This document shows positions 21,779-33,300 of a stretch of 64,000 nt of DNA, one piece after another (within the stretch, counting starts at the first letter, position 1; the number at the start of each line of letters is the position of its first letter). The translations under genes were made by a program, and so were the position numbers. Source of the DNA: Cercospora beticola (taxonomy: Eukaryota > Ascomycota > Dothideomycetes > Mycosphaerellales > Mycosphaerellaceae). The stretch spans positions 1 to 64,000 of the forward strand of contig NC_088936.1 of assembly GCF_033473495.1 (NCBI RefSeq). Direction: 5' to 3'. The notes under the pieces were generated by a model, which saw nothing but the letters and a program-made list of their open reading frames with translations, made no database searches and was not told the DNA's origin.

Positions 21779-24700
21779 TCAGCCGTTTATCGTGACTGTG
21801 AGATCATCGAATGTGACCTGTGGCGCGGCAGGTTGAATTGGGAAAGGCGCCGAGCAGAAGAATCGTCCAATAAACTGAGAGCCGTCGTATTCCAAAGTCT
21901 TCCGGGCATCCACATCGAATGATGATGTAGTGTTGACATTGGGCGAATTCCAAACTGTCGTCGAACCAACCGCGAAACTTACAGTACAGCTGGTAAAAAT
22001 GTCCCCTGGAAACTTGACCGTGGCTTTTCCATTCACACGAGCCGTTTGGCCGATTTCAAATGCTTGAAGGTTGCGTTGGATGATTCCGAAGTTCTGAGTA
22101 GTTGTCCGAGATGTGAATGGAGGGAGACATTTGCGCGACAGCAGCGCCGTCTACAAGCTTCAAAGTTTGATTGGTGCCGAGAGAAGGCTAGGCTGCCCAT
22201 GGTTCAAGACTTGTTCCGCTAAAGTCGCCGTTCTTCAGAATCTGTATGGGCTCGAACTCAGTCGGGCTAGAGCCGACTGCTGCTGCAATTGTCGATATTC
22301 TGATGTTGTCGATAGCTATGGTGACTGGCGGTCTCCCTACACCGCCACAGTTGCCGCCAATAGAGAATTCTCTGCGTCCATTCGCAGTCATCTTGCCATT
22401 GGTCACGACAGTCCTCTTGATTGTTTGTCCATTTGTAGGCTTACCCAGGATCACATACGGATCACTCAGGCCCAAGCCATCGAAGTACGCTGCGCATTCC
22501 CAGCTGGAACCCGTGGCAGCGGCGTGAGCTGTTATGTCCACGTCGGCGCTGAAAGTCCAGGATGCGCCAACGTCGAGGATTAGAGTCGATCGCAGATAGT
22601 GGTAGAGAGTGTACTGGCATAGCGGCAGGTACAGCGATCTGCGAAAAGTCAGTAACATTATTGGACTGTCAAGGGAAAGCGGAACTTACGCCATTCCATT
22701 GGCGTTCGACCAGGGAATGTCCCCACATATGGTGTTCGGTCCAAAGCTGTCCAGCCATTCAACCCACTGGAAAAATCGCCATTGGTGAGGGTATCTGAGG
22801 AACCTGCGCCTGTAGAGCCTGTCTGGCGCAGCGCAATATAGACAATGGCGCTACCAGGGTTTCGGATGGTCGAAACTCCTGACTTGAGCTCGCACATCTT
22901 GGTGCCCGGGACCCATCGAGCGGCGAGACAATTTACGCCCTCATTGACACATCGATCGATGCAGCTCTCGAAGTTGTCCGCGGGAGAGATGGGAATGCCT
23001 GGCATCTTGTTGCCTCTCATGTCAGATTGACAAGTTAGGGTAAATCGAGCCCCATCGCGGGCTGTGTAGACAGTTCCATCTGAGGAGCAATTTGCGACTG
23101 GAGCCGGTGACACACGGATTGTCTGGGTGACTGTGATGGCCGATGTGGGTGTCACTGTCCGAAGTGGCGTGATAGTTGTCGCCGGAGTCACAAGAACTGT
23201 TTGCAAAGATGTCGTTGTGCTGGTGATTGTGACGTAGACAGTTGGGGTGGTATAGACTGTCGACTCTGGAACCACTGTCGAGAGCGGAGTGGCAAAGACT
23301 GTCGGAGTGTATGTGCTTGATGGCGTGACGAAGATCGTCGGTGTCGTGTGCGCAGTAGCTTCAGGCACAGTGGTAAATAGCGGCGTGATGAAGGCGGATG
23401 GCGTGCGAGTCGTGAGAGCCGTGACAGTCACAGTTGGAGTGACATTTTCCGTGTGAAGCGGTGTTTCGTGTGCTGTCGCTGTGACGAGGACTGTCGGTGT
23501 CGACGTAAGTTTTGGAGTCACGTACACAGTCGGAGTCGTGTGGACAGTCGTCAAAGGAATGCTCGTGGAGAGAGGGGTCTGGTACACGGTCGGAGTGAAT
23601 GTACTGGTAGGGGTGATGATTACAGTAGGCGTTGTGTATGCAGTCGATGTTGGAGTTACCGTCTCGCGAGGTGTGACAACCACGGAGGGGTTCTAATGAT
23701 TGGTTGCCTTAGGTGTGTTCGTGCTTGTCGGAGTCACGACGATCACCGGTGTTGTGGTCACTGTTGCGGCAACGTTAGAAGTCTAATGAAGGTCAGCATT
23801 ATGCATCAATGAGCGTGCTATGAGCTCCGTACCCGAGTGATGGTTGTGATCGGCTTGGTAGTGGTAGTCTGAGTGATCGTTGGTGTTGGAATATTGAAGC
23901 AACGACATGCCGAGGAGATGGCTGTTGCAGCGACTGTTGCTAGAGCTCGGAGCGCCGAGGGAAGAGTTGGTGTTGCTGATACTGTCGAACTACTTTTGAC
24001 TTGTCGCTTATGGAAATTGACAGTGGTAACAGTGGTCTTCTGTGTCCGGGTGGGCGTGATTGCCTCGGCAGAGACGACAGAAGTTGCGGCAGTGAAAGTG
24101 ACGGCGTCACCAGTCACGGTCACGAAGCTCGTGTCTGCGGTCTGTACGAGCGTTCCATTAGTGAGCGAGGCAGGATCGGCGGTAAGCTACAAAATGTTAG
24201 CTTGACGGAGCAATCTGATCCCATTAGCAGCCTTACTGTGATGGTTCTCGTTTCAGCAGTGATGACTAGAGTCTCCAGCGTGCTGGTAGTCGGCTCTGCA
24301 GTTATCTGTGAGCAAACGTTAGCTGATCCACGGACCTGTGTCTTTGGTATAGGCTTGCCGTGGTTGTTCCTTCCGTCACCAAAGCAGCCTCCGCGGTGAT
24401 CTATCGAGATTTAGCTTGGTGTTCTGCTGAACAAGACGGACAACGTACCGTCACCGTTGTCGGCTCTGCAATTATGACCCGTGTAGGCTCCGTGATGGTG
24501 ACCTCGTCGGCAGTAATGGTGAGAGTACCATCAGTGAAGGTGGCAGCGTCCGCGATCAGCGTAATGCTACTCATAGGGGCCGCAACAGTCTGGGTAGCAG
24601 CAGTCACGGTGACTGGTGCATCGGTAATGGTAGTCGTCTGTGAATCGTCGGTGAACGCTGCAGCAGTGATGGTGCTGGTGACAGTGTCGGCAACAAAGAC

Positions 24701-25220
24701 TTTCGTGGCAGCCGTGGACGTCACTGGTGCGTTTGTAATGGTTATGGTCAGTGTACCAGTCTGGTTTACTGCGGGTGCTGTGAGCTGGAGGCAGTCAGTA
24801 TTTCTTCTATCCTTTTTTCCGCATCTTTGGCCTTACAGTTATCGTGGTAGCCTGTGCCGTGACCACAACTGGACGCGTCGTGATAGTCACAGGACTCGCC
24901 GTCACGGTTGTGGTTTGTGTAGCACCCTGCACGACCACTGCTGACGCGGTAGACGTGGAGACAGCAGCTGTGACTGTGCGCGTAGTGTTGGTCGAAGTGA
25001 TTGTCGTGGTAGTACTCTGGAGCGAAGTCACAGTCGAGGTTGATGTCTTGGTCGCAATGCCTAGCCATGACGAGCAAAATGGCGTTGAGGATGGGAAGCC
25101 CGTGATGACCCGAATCACTGGCGCAACTGGCGAGCATGTCCCTGACAGGACTGGTGCTGCGAAAGCCTGAGCAACGAATCGCAGCGGCAGCAGCGCTTGC
25201 AAGATCATGTTGAGCAACAT
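21779..25220 (-). pseudogene. Thr-rich, mucin-like surface protein gene with PAN-like and galactose-binding-like domains, disrupted
   Basis: Likely a secreted cell-surface protein. A signal peptide (MLLNMILQALLPLRFVAQAF) at 25220 is followed by Thr/Val-rich exons at 24837-25220, 24449-24784, 24359-24400, 24237-24305 and 23833-24186, all joining in phase 0. Then come a Thr/Pro repeat, a cysteine-bearing PAN/Apple-like domain (ESCIDRCVNEGVNCLAARW) and two or three modules starting NGDFSSGLNGW / NGDFSGTSLEPW and ending VTFDDLTVTING. Disruptions: an in-frame TAG at 23693-23695 (possibly an intron acceptor instead), no in-frame splice joining 22.7 kb to the next exon, a TAG at 22188-22190 inside a module (CAG to TAG is plausible), and a one-base frameshift near 22,090. 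It may be a pseudogene, or a real gene with assembly errors in low-complexity DNA. Confidence 0.6.
23213..23596 (-). repeat. Thr/Pro-rich 32-residue tandem repeats
   Basis: Four consecutive, degenerate 96-bp units encode 32-residue blocks of the form TPTVxxTPLSTxxPxxTxHT followed by TPTxxVTPxxTx. Each block is itself two related halves of about 16 residues. A partial unit precedes them. Such Thr/Pro arrays are usually heavily O-mannosylated stalks of fungal wall proteins. Confidence 0.75.
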
Positions 25221-26509
25221 CGTGATGATCGACTGGGGCTCAACAGCTGCTGTGCTGACTGCAGAAATCACCTTCTTGTTATACGGCAGTCCTCAGCACA
25301 ACTCTGCGAGACTTGCAAGTTGCGCCTCACGGGATAGAGCAGTGGTGTGAGATCTGCCACAAAAGCCATCAAGGCATACTGCAATTGGGTAGCGAAGCAG
25401 AGTGCTGTAGGGCCCGCTGTACAATAGCAATAGGCTTTGGCACTCGGAATCTGCAAGCAATGAGAAGCTATGAGTAGCAGCCATGGCGTCTGGCTGGCTA
25501 ATCAAAGAAGGAGGAATGTAGGGTCCATCTAGGCCCGCGCGATGCCACACGGCCATAGTAAGCCCTAGTGACTGCCTGCGTGTAACACGCTGGCTGTAGT
25601 ATGTATCAAAAACTAGTCTGGCGTATGCGACGATGCTCTGCCGCAGTGCAGGTGAAGTCTGACCGAATTCTCGGCGAAAGAAATGGCAGAGGACCTTTGC
25701 TGGCATCGAATGTTTCTGCCGAGTTTCGCGGGAGTACAGAATCAACCGCTATGATTCTGCAACATCGAAAGTTCGTGAGCTTCTCTTCCGAGCATCTGGA
25801 CCAAGGTGACCATCTAGCCCATGCACAGTCCAGCGCGGTCGAGTACGAGTACCTCTGAGCCCTTCTCAAGCTCTCTGCCAAGAAAAGCCTCGACGGCTCA
25901 AGCCAGCTCGTGGGTAGCACGTGGTGTTGGAGGCTCCGCCTAGTCTTTGGTCACGCCATGTTGTCCATCCTTCGTGGCGGTGAGGCTCCTCGACGGTCGT
26001 GGTCCATTGCCTTTTTACGCTCGTTCCCGCTGCGACGGTGCCGCTCCGCCTATAGGATGGTCCGCAATGTAGCATTGACTCGACCGCGCTTGCTGCACGA
26101 GATCGAAGCCACATTCGCGTCTATGCAAGGACAACTAGGTCATGTCTTGTATAGTAGACTTCGCTAAACCCGTTTCGACGTCTTGGTGGCCTAGATCAAC
26201 TGTGGCGGCGATGAGGCGGGCTGAAGTGTAGCACGCGGCTGGCATGGAGGTGAAGCGGATTGGAGTGAAGTGGACGTCGCCAAGCCAGGTCTCGCCTGAT
26301 GCCTTGGCAGTACATGAGAGATCTGGCTTCTGGCTTGCAACTGCTTGCTTCTCTCCAAGAACCTGCGGTCGGGCTTTTTCCAAGCCACCAGCCACGTTAC
26401 CGCAACGAGAGCAGCCCCAGATACCGCGAGGCGACGTCTGCTCCTGTGCACGGTGTAGGTGTCTTCCGGCGAAGCCTTCGCGCATTGAAAGGCTTCGAGA
26501 AAGTTCTCC
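25221..26509. other. Divergent intergenic region
   Basis: About 1.3 kb between the start of the Thr-rich gene (minus) and the small membrane-protein gene (plus). Minus-strand frames of up to 150 codons (25293-25745) and the antisense frame at 26191-26952 carry no recognisable domain. Confidence 0.35.
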
Positions 26510-27028
26510 ATGTCACACCAGACCAGGCTCCTTGTAACTCTGCTTATAGCCATCACTGCCATTCTGCTAGGTCTCCAACTGAAAGAGCCAGGCAGCGCCC
26601 TCATGCGATATTTGAGTACATTTCGAACAGCGCCGACGCTGCGCAAGCCGTCCTTCGCGCCATTCGCTGGCCAATCCGCAAGCTTCAACACCTCATTCAC
26701 CGCCATGGCAGCGCCATCTGCTCCTTCGGCGAAGCCGACTCCAGCCACAGACGCTCCCGTACTGGATGAGAATGGAGCGCCGCTGGGCCTCCCAGCCCCT
26801 GCAACCGAAGATGAAGCTACGAAGCTGGACCTGTCGAGTGGTGCCGATACGGTCAAGCTCGACCACCTTGGGCCGCTGGTCGTGAACAAGGACGGGACTC
26901 TGTCCAGAATCAGCAATTGGGAAGGGATGACAGAGCAAGAGAAGAAGGCCACCTTACGAATACTGGGAAAGAGGAATCAGCTGCGAACCGACGCGCTCAA
27001 GGCAGAGGGGGACAAAGACCAGTCATAG
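26510..27028 (+). CDS. Conserved small fungal protein with N-terminal membrane helix, unknown function
   Basis: One exon, 172 residues. An N-terminal hydrophobic helix (LLVTLLIAITAILLGLQL) follows a short basic start, so the protein is either membrane anchored or mitochondrial. The middle is Ala/Pro-rich and low in complexity. The C-terminal block LSRISNWEGMTEQEKKATLR followed by ILGKRNQLR resembles the conserved end of a small protein family found across filamentous ascomycetes, for which I know no function. The ATG at 26510 is the first in frame. No lesion is seen. Confidence 0.75.
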   Translation: MSHQTRLLVTLLIAITAILLGLQLKEPGSALMRYLSTFRTAPTLRKPSFAPFAGQSASFNTSFTAMAAPSAPSAKPTPATDAPVLDENGAPLGLPAPATEDEATKLDLSSGADTVKLDHLGPLVVNKDGTLSRISNWEGMTEQEKKATLRILGKRNQLRTDALKAEGDKDQS

Positions 27029-27182
27029 ACGTTCGTCGAATGATAAGACGGGTGGCTCACAGTCATGCACGGATGCTCCGGCCGTATTGGGAGTGCGGGG
27101 ATGTTCAACAGCTTCAAGAATAATGTGCCGCTGGACCTTGAAGCCTTCAGCCTCGAAATTCTAAAACTCGCAGCCGCACCGA

Positions 27183-29009
27183 TCAAGATGACTTGACTTG
27201 CGCGGTTCGTTGCTCCACCGGATGCTTGCTCTCATCTACCGACTTTTCATCGGCATCCTCCGCATTGTGCACTCGCTCATTGGCTCTTCGCGCTTGCTCC
27301 GCAGCCTGCTTTCTCCAGCTCAACCCTTTGGCCATGATCCAGAATACTGCACCCAAAAGCACAGCATAGATTAGTGCTAGGAACGTGAAAGCCCAGCCTC
27401 TGCCCATCGCATTGCACATTGGGATGATTGCTGCGGCACCTGCGGCAGACATCAAACACCGGACGAAATTCACTGCAGCAGTGGCCGTAGCCGGCTTATC
27501 CCGATGCAGATCAATCAGCAGGGTGTTGGTGATGCTGAAAGCCGTGCTCACACCGAATCCGATCAAGAAGAGCGCGACTTCTGGGCCAGCCAGGTGAGTC
27601 TCAAAGTGCAGGGTCCAGCCGAAAAGGATGATACCGAGCGTGCCCACAATATGAGTTGGCACGACGATTTGCAATCGCACTCGTTCGATCGGAAAATTCG
27701 CGAGATCTTGCTGCTTTCCCTTGGAAATGGTCATGTTCAGTCTCCGAGCGTGACGTCGGAAGTTCCAGTCGACAACCTGGCCCATCGTCAAAGTTGAAGC
27801 CATCGAACCAGCGCCTTGCGCGATGTAGCAAAGGCCAACATCAAGAGTACTCAAGCCATAGACCTCTGTGAATAATGTTGGAACAGATCCCACCACCATC
27901 ATCATACCGGTAAAGAAGAACCCGTTGTACAGCAGAATAATACTGCTTTCTTTGTCGAATAGCACTCTCAGCATGAGCAGAGGATTCGGAAAGCTGAGCT
28001 TTGGCTTCAAGCCAGCGCCAGAGTTCGTCGACTGATCATCGCGTACTGGCAAATTTTGGCTGTACTTCTTTCTCTGCCAAGTGCCCACCAGCGATTTGTT
28101 GATGCCTTGAGCTGGCACTGAGCCATTGCCGACGACATTTTGGCACGTCTCAGGAAAGAATGGAATGAACACCACCAGAAGCGCTCCTGTGAAAATCACG
28201 AGGAACCAGAATGTCCAGCGCCACCCCAGGTACTCCGCGAATACTCCGCCAATAGTGGGACCTGCCACGTAGGAATACATGTCAGCAAGCTTGGGAGGAC
28301 AAGATGAAATTGATCGGGGACATACCAAAGGCAGGACCCAACAAGAGCCCGGCAGTAGCATACGCCATGTATCTGCCGCGCTCGGCGCTCGTCGAGATGT
28401 CAGCCACTACAGCAGTGCTCAGAGCGATCGCGGCGCTGCAGCCGAACGCCTGTACCATCCGCAAACACAGCAGCGCAGCATAGCTGGTTTGTAGAGCCAA
28501 GCCGATATTTGCAACCATGAAAATGACGAAGCAAATGATGTACGACAACCTTCGGCCATTGCTGTCTGACATGCCCGCTATCAAAGCCGGAGCAATGCCT
28601 TGTGCAATCTACTGGTCGTCAGCATATCCCAACGAGCCCGCACGACTGTTACGCTTGGCCTTACCATGTAGGTGGTCAGTGACAGATTGATCAGTGTCGG
28701 AGTGACATGCAAGTCACGAGCTAAGGGTTCCAGAGCTGGGAGGAATGTCGTTCCTCCGAAAGGCGAGATCAAGGACGAGATGGACACCGCCACCACGATG
28801 AAGATCTTGGCTCGAGGTGTAAAAATGCTGTACGGTGGCCCAGTGACTGTCCGCGCTAGCCCAAGCTCCTGTTCATCTCGACTTCGCCCAGACACACTAC
28901 CCTCACTGTCGACACCTCGCACCACGTCTGTCGGTATGTCTTCTGCCTGCTCTTTCGCCGCAGCGACGGGATCTTGCTTCATTGCCGTCCTGCCAAGCAT
29001 CGTCGCCAT
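27183..29009 (-). CDS. MFS transporter, DHA1 (Qdr-like) drug:H+ antiporter family
   Basis: Model complement(join(27183..28261, 28326..28608, 28665..29009)), 568 residues, with introns of 64 and 56 bp (GTATGT and GTAAGG donors). A long cytosolic N-terminus precedes the first helix (IFIVVAVSISSLISPFGGTT). The motif-A loop after helix 2 is GMSDSNGRRLSY (usual GxLaDrxGRr). The motif-C-like segment is TAGLLLGPAFGPTIGG, restored exactly by splicing intron 2. About 12 helices are visible, with a cytosolic central loop rich in Ser and basic residues. It probably exports a small molecule across the plasma membrane. It is transcribed away from the NRPS 1.4 kb downstream in the window, so an export role for that product is possible. 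Confidence 0.9.
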
Positions 29010-30395
29010 GCTTGTGGAAACTCAAATAGCGACTCTCAAACGTATCACAGCGAACAGAAAAAGTATTTGCTAAGCGGCGCAGCGGCGCATGAATTTGACC
29101 TACATTTGCTCTGTCTCTGATTGCTGCAGTCGATATCGCACGGCGTTTGAGCGGTGTTAACACAAGACACAAACCTATATCGGCCGCGCTAATGCAGCCA
29201 GCGTGGGTCTGCCGTCCCGCGTATGCATCATGCAGCCGCTATGATGTTCGGTAATCGTATACAAGCTGTGATAGCTTCGCCGTGTTACCCGTTCTGCTTG
29301 GACTTCACTTTGGGAGAATGTGGAGATGAATGATTTTGGCTCGTCATTCGTGATTGGACGTGGAGGGGCTCAATACAGCTTGATGAAGCGCGCACGTCTC
29401 ACGCAGCTGCAGCGAACAAAGGACGCACTGATTCCAGGTCGCTAGGAGCCATATGGAGTCAACTACAACGTTCGCGCCGAAGCGACAACATCGCAAGATT
29501 CTTTCACTCACAGTGCATGGAGAGCCTTCCAGACACCTTCGCAAGTCTGGCCGTGTCATGCTGACCTAAACCGATCATTCGCATGTCTTCTGATATTCCG
29601 GGACGTCTTTTGCGTTGAGTAACGATGGACGATCTCAGAGGGTGAGGAAACACATCTCGAACATGTCTCTGGTACATCTCTCGCACGGCATAAAGGTGCT
29701 TGGAGACAGTGATTGCTCGGAGGCTGATCAGGGAGCACGTTTCTTGCAACAGGCCACGATGCGTGAGTTGCGCCCATGGGCGGAGGGGTCGAACAGATCA
29801 CGAAATGGCAAAGGCACTTTGTACTGATATTCGACCGCAGTCCACGCTTTTATGACGATGCGGCCAGGCCAGAAGAAATTGCCATGAAATTACTAATTCT
29901 GCTCACTTCAGCGCTCATGCCACCAGTCATTCCAAATCCTGCTACACCGCAAACACAGTGCATAGAGCTTAGTAGGCGGTGTTACGTTGAGCATACGGAA
30001 CATCACAGCCCGGTCCGGTTCGCACGACATTTGCTTGCATGTGGCTTTCACTGGATTTGCCTAAAAGGGCAAGACTCCAGGCATCGGGAACTCTGCTAGG
30101 CATGACGCCCACCGCTTCACCTTCGACCATTGCTTTCGCCATAACATCATGACCTAACACGCCGGATGGCTGCAGAAACCTGTGCGCAGAGTCCGAGCAT
30201 GGCCGTTACGATGCTGGCTGCACGACATCTTGGCGAACCGGCTCTCGATCCCGTGCTGCATATGGAATTGTGTTTGTCATGAGTCGTTGTGCACCTGCCA
30301 GGTGTCATGAAGAAGTCTTTCATATGTTCACAGACCTCCCAGCCAGTATACTGCAAGCACCTTCAGATTAGAGCATCGGGATAGCGCTCTGGACG
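29010..30395. promoter_or_regulatory. Divergent promoter region between MFS and NRPS
   Basis: About 1.4 kb separates the two divergent starts, enough for shared control. Overlapping open frames of about 60-107 codons have no motif. I did not recognise a specific transcription-factor site. Confidence 0.35.
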
Positions 30396-33300
30396 ATGGA
30401 ATCAATTACGGCATTCCCACCTCAACCAAACATCGACAGTACGCCATCATGGAAAGTGGTCAAGCAAGACATGGAGCTATCAAAACTTCAAGCACCAGAG
30501 GTCAAGACCTTTGTCTATCGTGCTTTCGCAGCAGTGATCTGGGCCTACACTGGTGACAAGACCATAAGCTTTGTGGCAGCGACTTGCTCTCAATCTGGGC
30601 TTCGAGACATCGCAGTGCATGAATACCAACAGTCTGAAGCAAGTCCGGATGAAAGAGATTTTATGTTGATTGGCAAAACCGCACTGGAAAGACTTCCAAG
30701 CAGTAGAAGCATACTCATCCACCTCTGTGACGATCATGCCACCTGCACTGAGCAACTTTCTCTACCACCGGATAACGCACTACAGCTCTCCTTCCAAGTG
30801 ATCTCGGAAGGCCGTTTTGTCCAATTTGCAGCTCGATTTGACCAGTCATCTCTGGACAGATCTCATGTGAGATCCTATCTGCAAGTCCTGGTAAATGCGG
30901 CCAAGGCACTCCAGTCAGCTACAATGCCTGGAGTGCTGCGTGTGGTCAGCGAAATTTCTATGAGCGACAAGAACTTCATCCAGCAATGGAACGGCGAGCC
31001 CCAGAGACTCATCTCGGAATGCATACACGACCGCATAAGTCGCATCTTTACCAGCGACAGCGGAAAAATTGCGGTAGAGTCTTGGGATGGTCGCCTGAGT
31101 CGAGAATATGTTGAGCTAGAGTCCAGCTCTATTGCTACGCTCTTAGTCAACGCCGGAGTACAACCTCAGCGAAGTGTCGGAATTCTTATGCACAAGTCAA
31201 AGTCTGTTCCCACATGCATGCTCGGCGTTCTCAAGTCAGGAGCGGCATTCATATTGACGGATCCAGCGTTGCCACGCAAACGATTGGAGACGATCATTAA
31301 GAAGCTCTCAATTGAGCATGTTCTCACAACGAGATCGCACGTACACCTCATTCATGATCTGGTGCCATCGGTGTTCGTCGAGATTTCGCAAGGTCACTTC
31401 GCGGCAGCATCGCCTGATGAGAGACAGCGAGTCTTCAGCACACGCAGTACCACGAAGCTACCTCACGTTTCTCCTTCGAGCGTCGCTTTCTACATTTTCA
31501 CCTCTGGTAGCTCTGGTATCCCAAAGGCTGTAGAGATCTCCCACGCTGCATTCGTCACCTCGTGCGAAGAGAACAATCAGTGTGGGATCTACGAGAGCAC
31601 AAGGACCCTGCAATATGCGTCTTATAACTTTCTTCCGTCGATAGTCGAAATTCTTGGAACCTTCATGGCTGGAGGCGTACTATGTATACCTGGTCCAGAG
31701 GAACGGATGGACAACTTGTCCGGGGCTATACAGCGCTTGCAGCCGAGCTTGGTGTGTTTGACTTCTTCAGTAGCAAGTGTGCTCGATCCGGACGAAGTGA
31801 GCAGTGTCAAAGAATTGATGCTATTGGGAGAGCCACTACAGCGAACAACGGCAGCTACATGGCTCACGTCGCAGACTACAGTCCTGCGTCACGGATACGG
31901 CCAGAGCGAAGCTGGTGGGCAATGTTGCGATATAGCCTTGACCCAGTCAAGTCGCAGCTACAGGGTGATTGGAAATCATAGTCACCTCAATTTCTGGATC
32001 GTTGACCCCTCGGACCATAATCGCTTAATGCCAGTTGGTGGCATAGGAGAATTACTCCTGGAAGGTCACTCTTTGGCGACTGGGTACTACGAAGAACCCG
32101 CCCTCACCTCTGCAGTCTTCATTTCTGCACCTTCATGGGCGCACACGTTGAATGCAGGTACCGACGGTCGTAGATGGTACAAGACTGGCGATTTGGTCCA
32201 GTATCAGGCAAATGGCGATATCGTCCTCTACGGCCGGAAGGACTTCCAGCTCAAAGTGAATGGCCAACGCGTGGAAAGTACAGACATTGAGCATTATATC
32301 AAAGCCGCCTGTCCTGATGAAGTCGAACAAGTGGTCGTTGACAAGCTGGGTCCCGAGCATGATCAGAAGCTCACTGCAATTGTGAAGCTTCAAGCGGACA
32401 TCGCATCGACTCTAATGGCACCTTCCACTTTCCGTGCTATAATGTATGAAAGCTTGAAGAATCTGGTGCCGGCATACATGATACCTTCAAAAGTAGTCTT
32501 CACTGCAGAGATGCCAAAGACGGCGACTGGGAAGCTCCATAGGCGAGCGCTCAGGCAGCAATTGAACTGTTCCGGGGAGGAGCACGTCTTGGCTCAAGAA
32601 GTAGTACGGACAGGTGCCACTCAGTTTGAAGATCCTGGAACTGACCTCATACGTTCATTGTGTAGCAAGGTGCTGAATTTGGGCGACAAACCATTCACTG
32701 CAGAAAGTGACTGGATCTCACTCGGAGGAGACTCGCTATCTGCTATACGTTTCATTAAGCACGCCAGAGATCTAGGCTTCCGTTTGTCAACAACAGATCT
32801 GATGATGGGACGAAAGCTGTCTGAGCTGTGTTGTGGCAGACGACCATCAAATGTGCCCTCCACATCCGTGGGACAGTGTTCGCTGGGGACTGCCCAGCTT
32901 TTCCCGCTAACAGATTTTCAACGCAGATATCTACCTCTGGTCAACGGTTCTACCCCAGGCCTCCTTTGCAAGTACGAATTGTCATTTCGTGGGCGGATTG
33001 ATAGCCAAAGACTGCAAGAAACTGTCTACCGCTGGATTGAATCGATCGATGCCTTGCGCCTGTCCTTCTCATCAGACAGTGGACATCTAGTACAGAGCTT
33101 TCTAAGCCCGTCGAGCAGCGCATGGCGATGTCGCGTTGTGCTGGGATTCGATCGTCAAAGTGTCGCTGCACTGTCTGCTCAGCACGATTTTCTGAAGCAT
33201 CCTGTACTTGCCATTCTATGCGATACGCCTGAGCCGGGCCAAGCAGACTCCTGCCTTGTTCTGCACATCAGTCACAGCATCATGGACGCCACTTCTTCCA

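Noticed and set aside
23453..24944. Plus-strand Val/Ser-rich frames
   Set aside because: They are the antisense of Thr-rich codons (ACN read as NGT) in the surface-protein gene.
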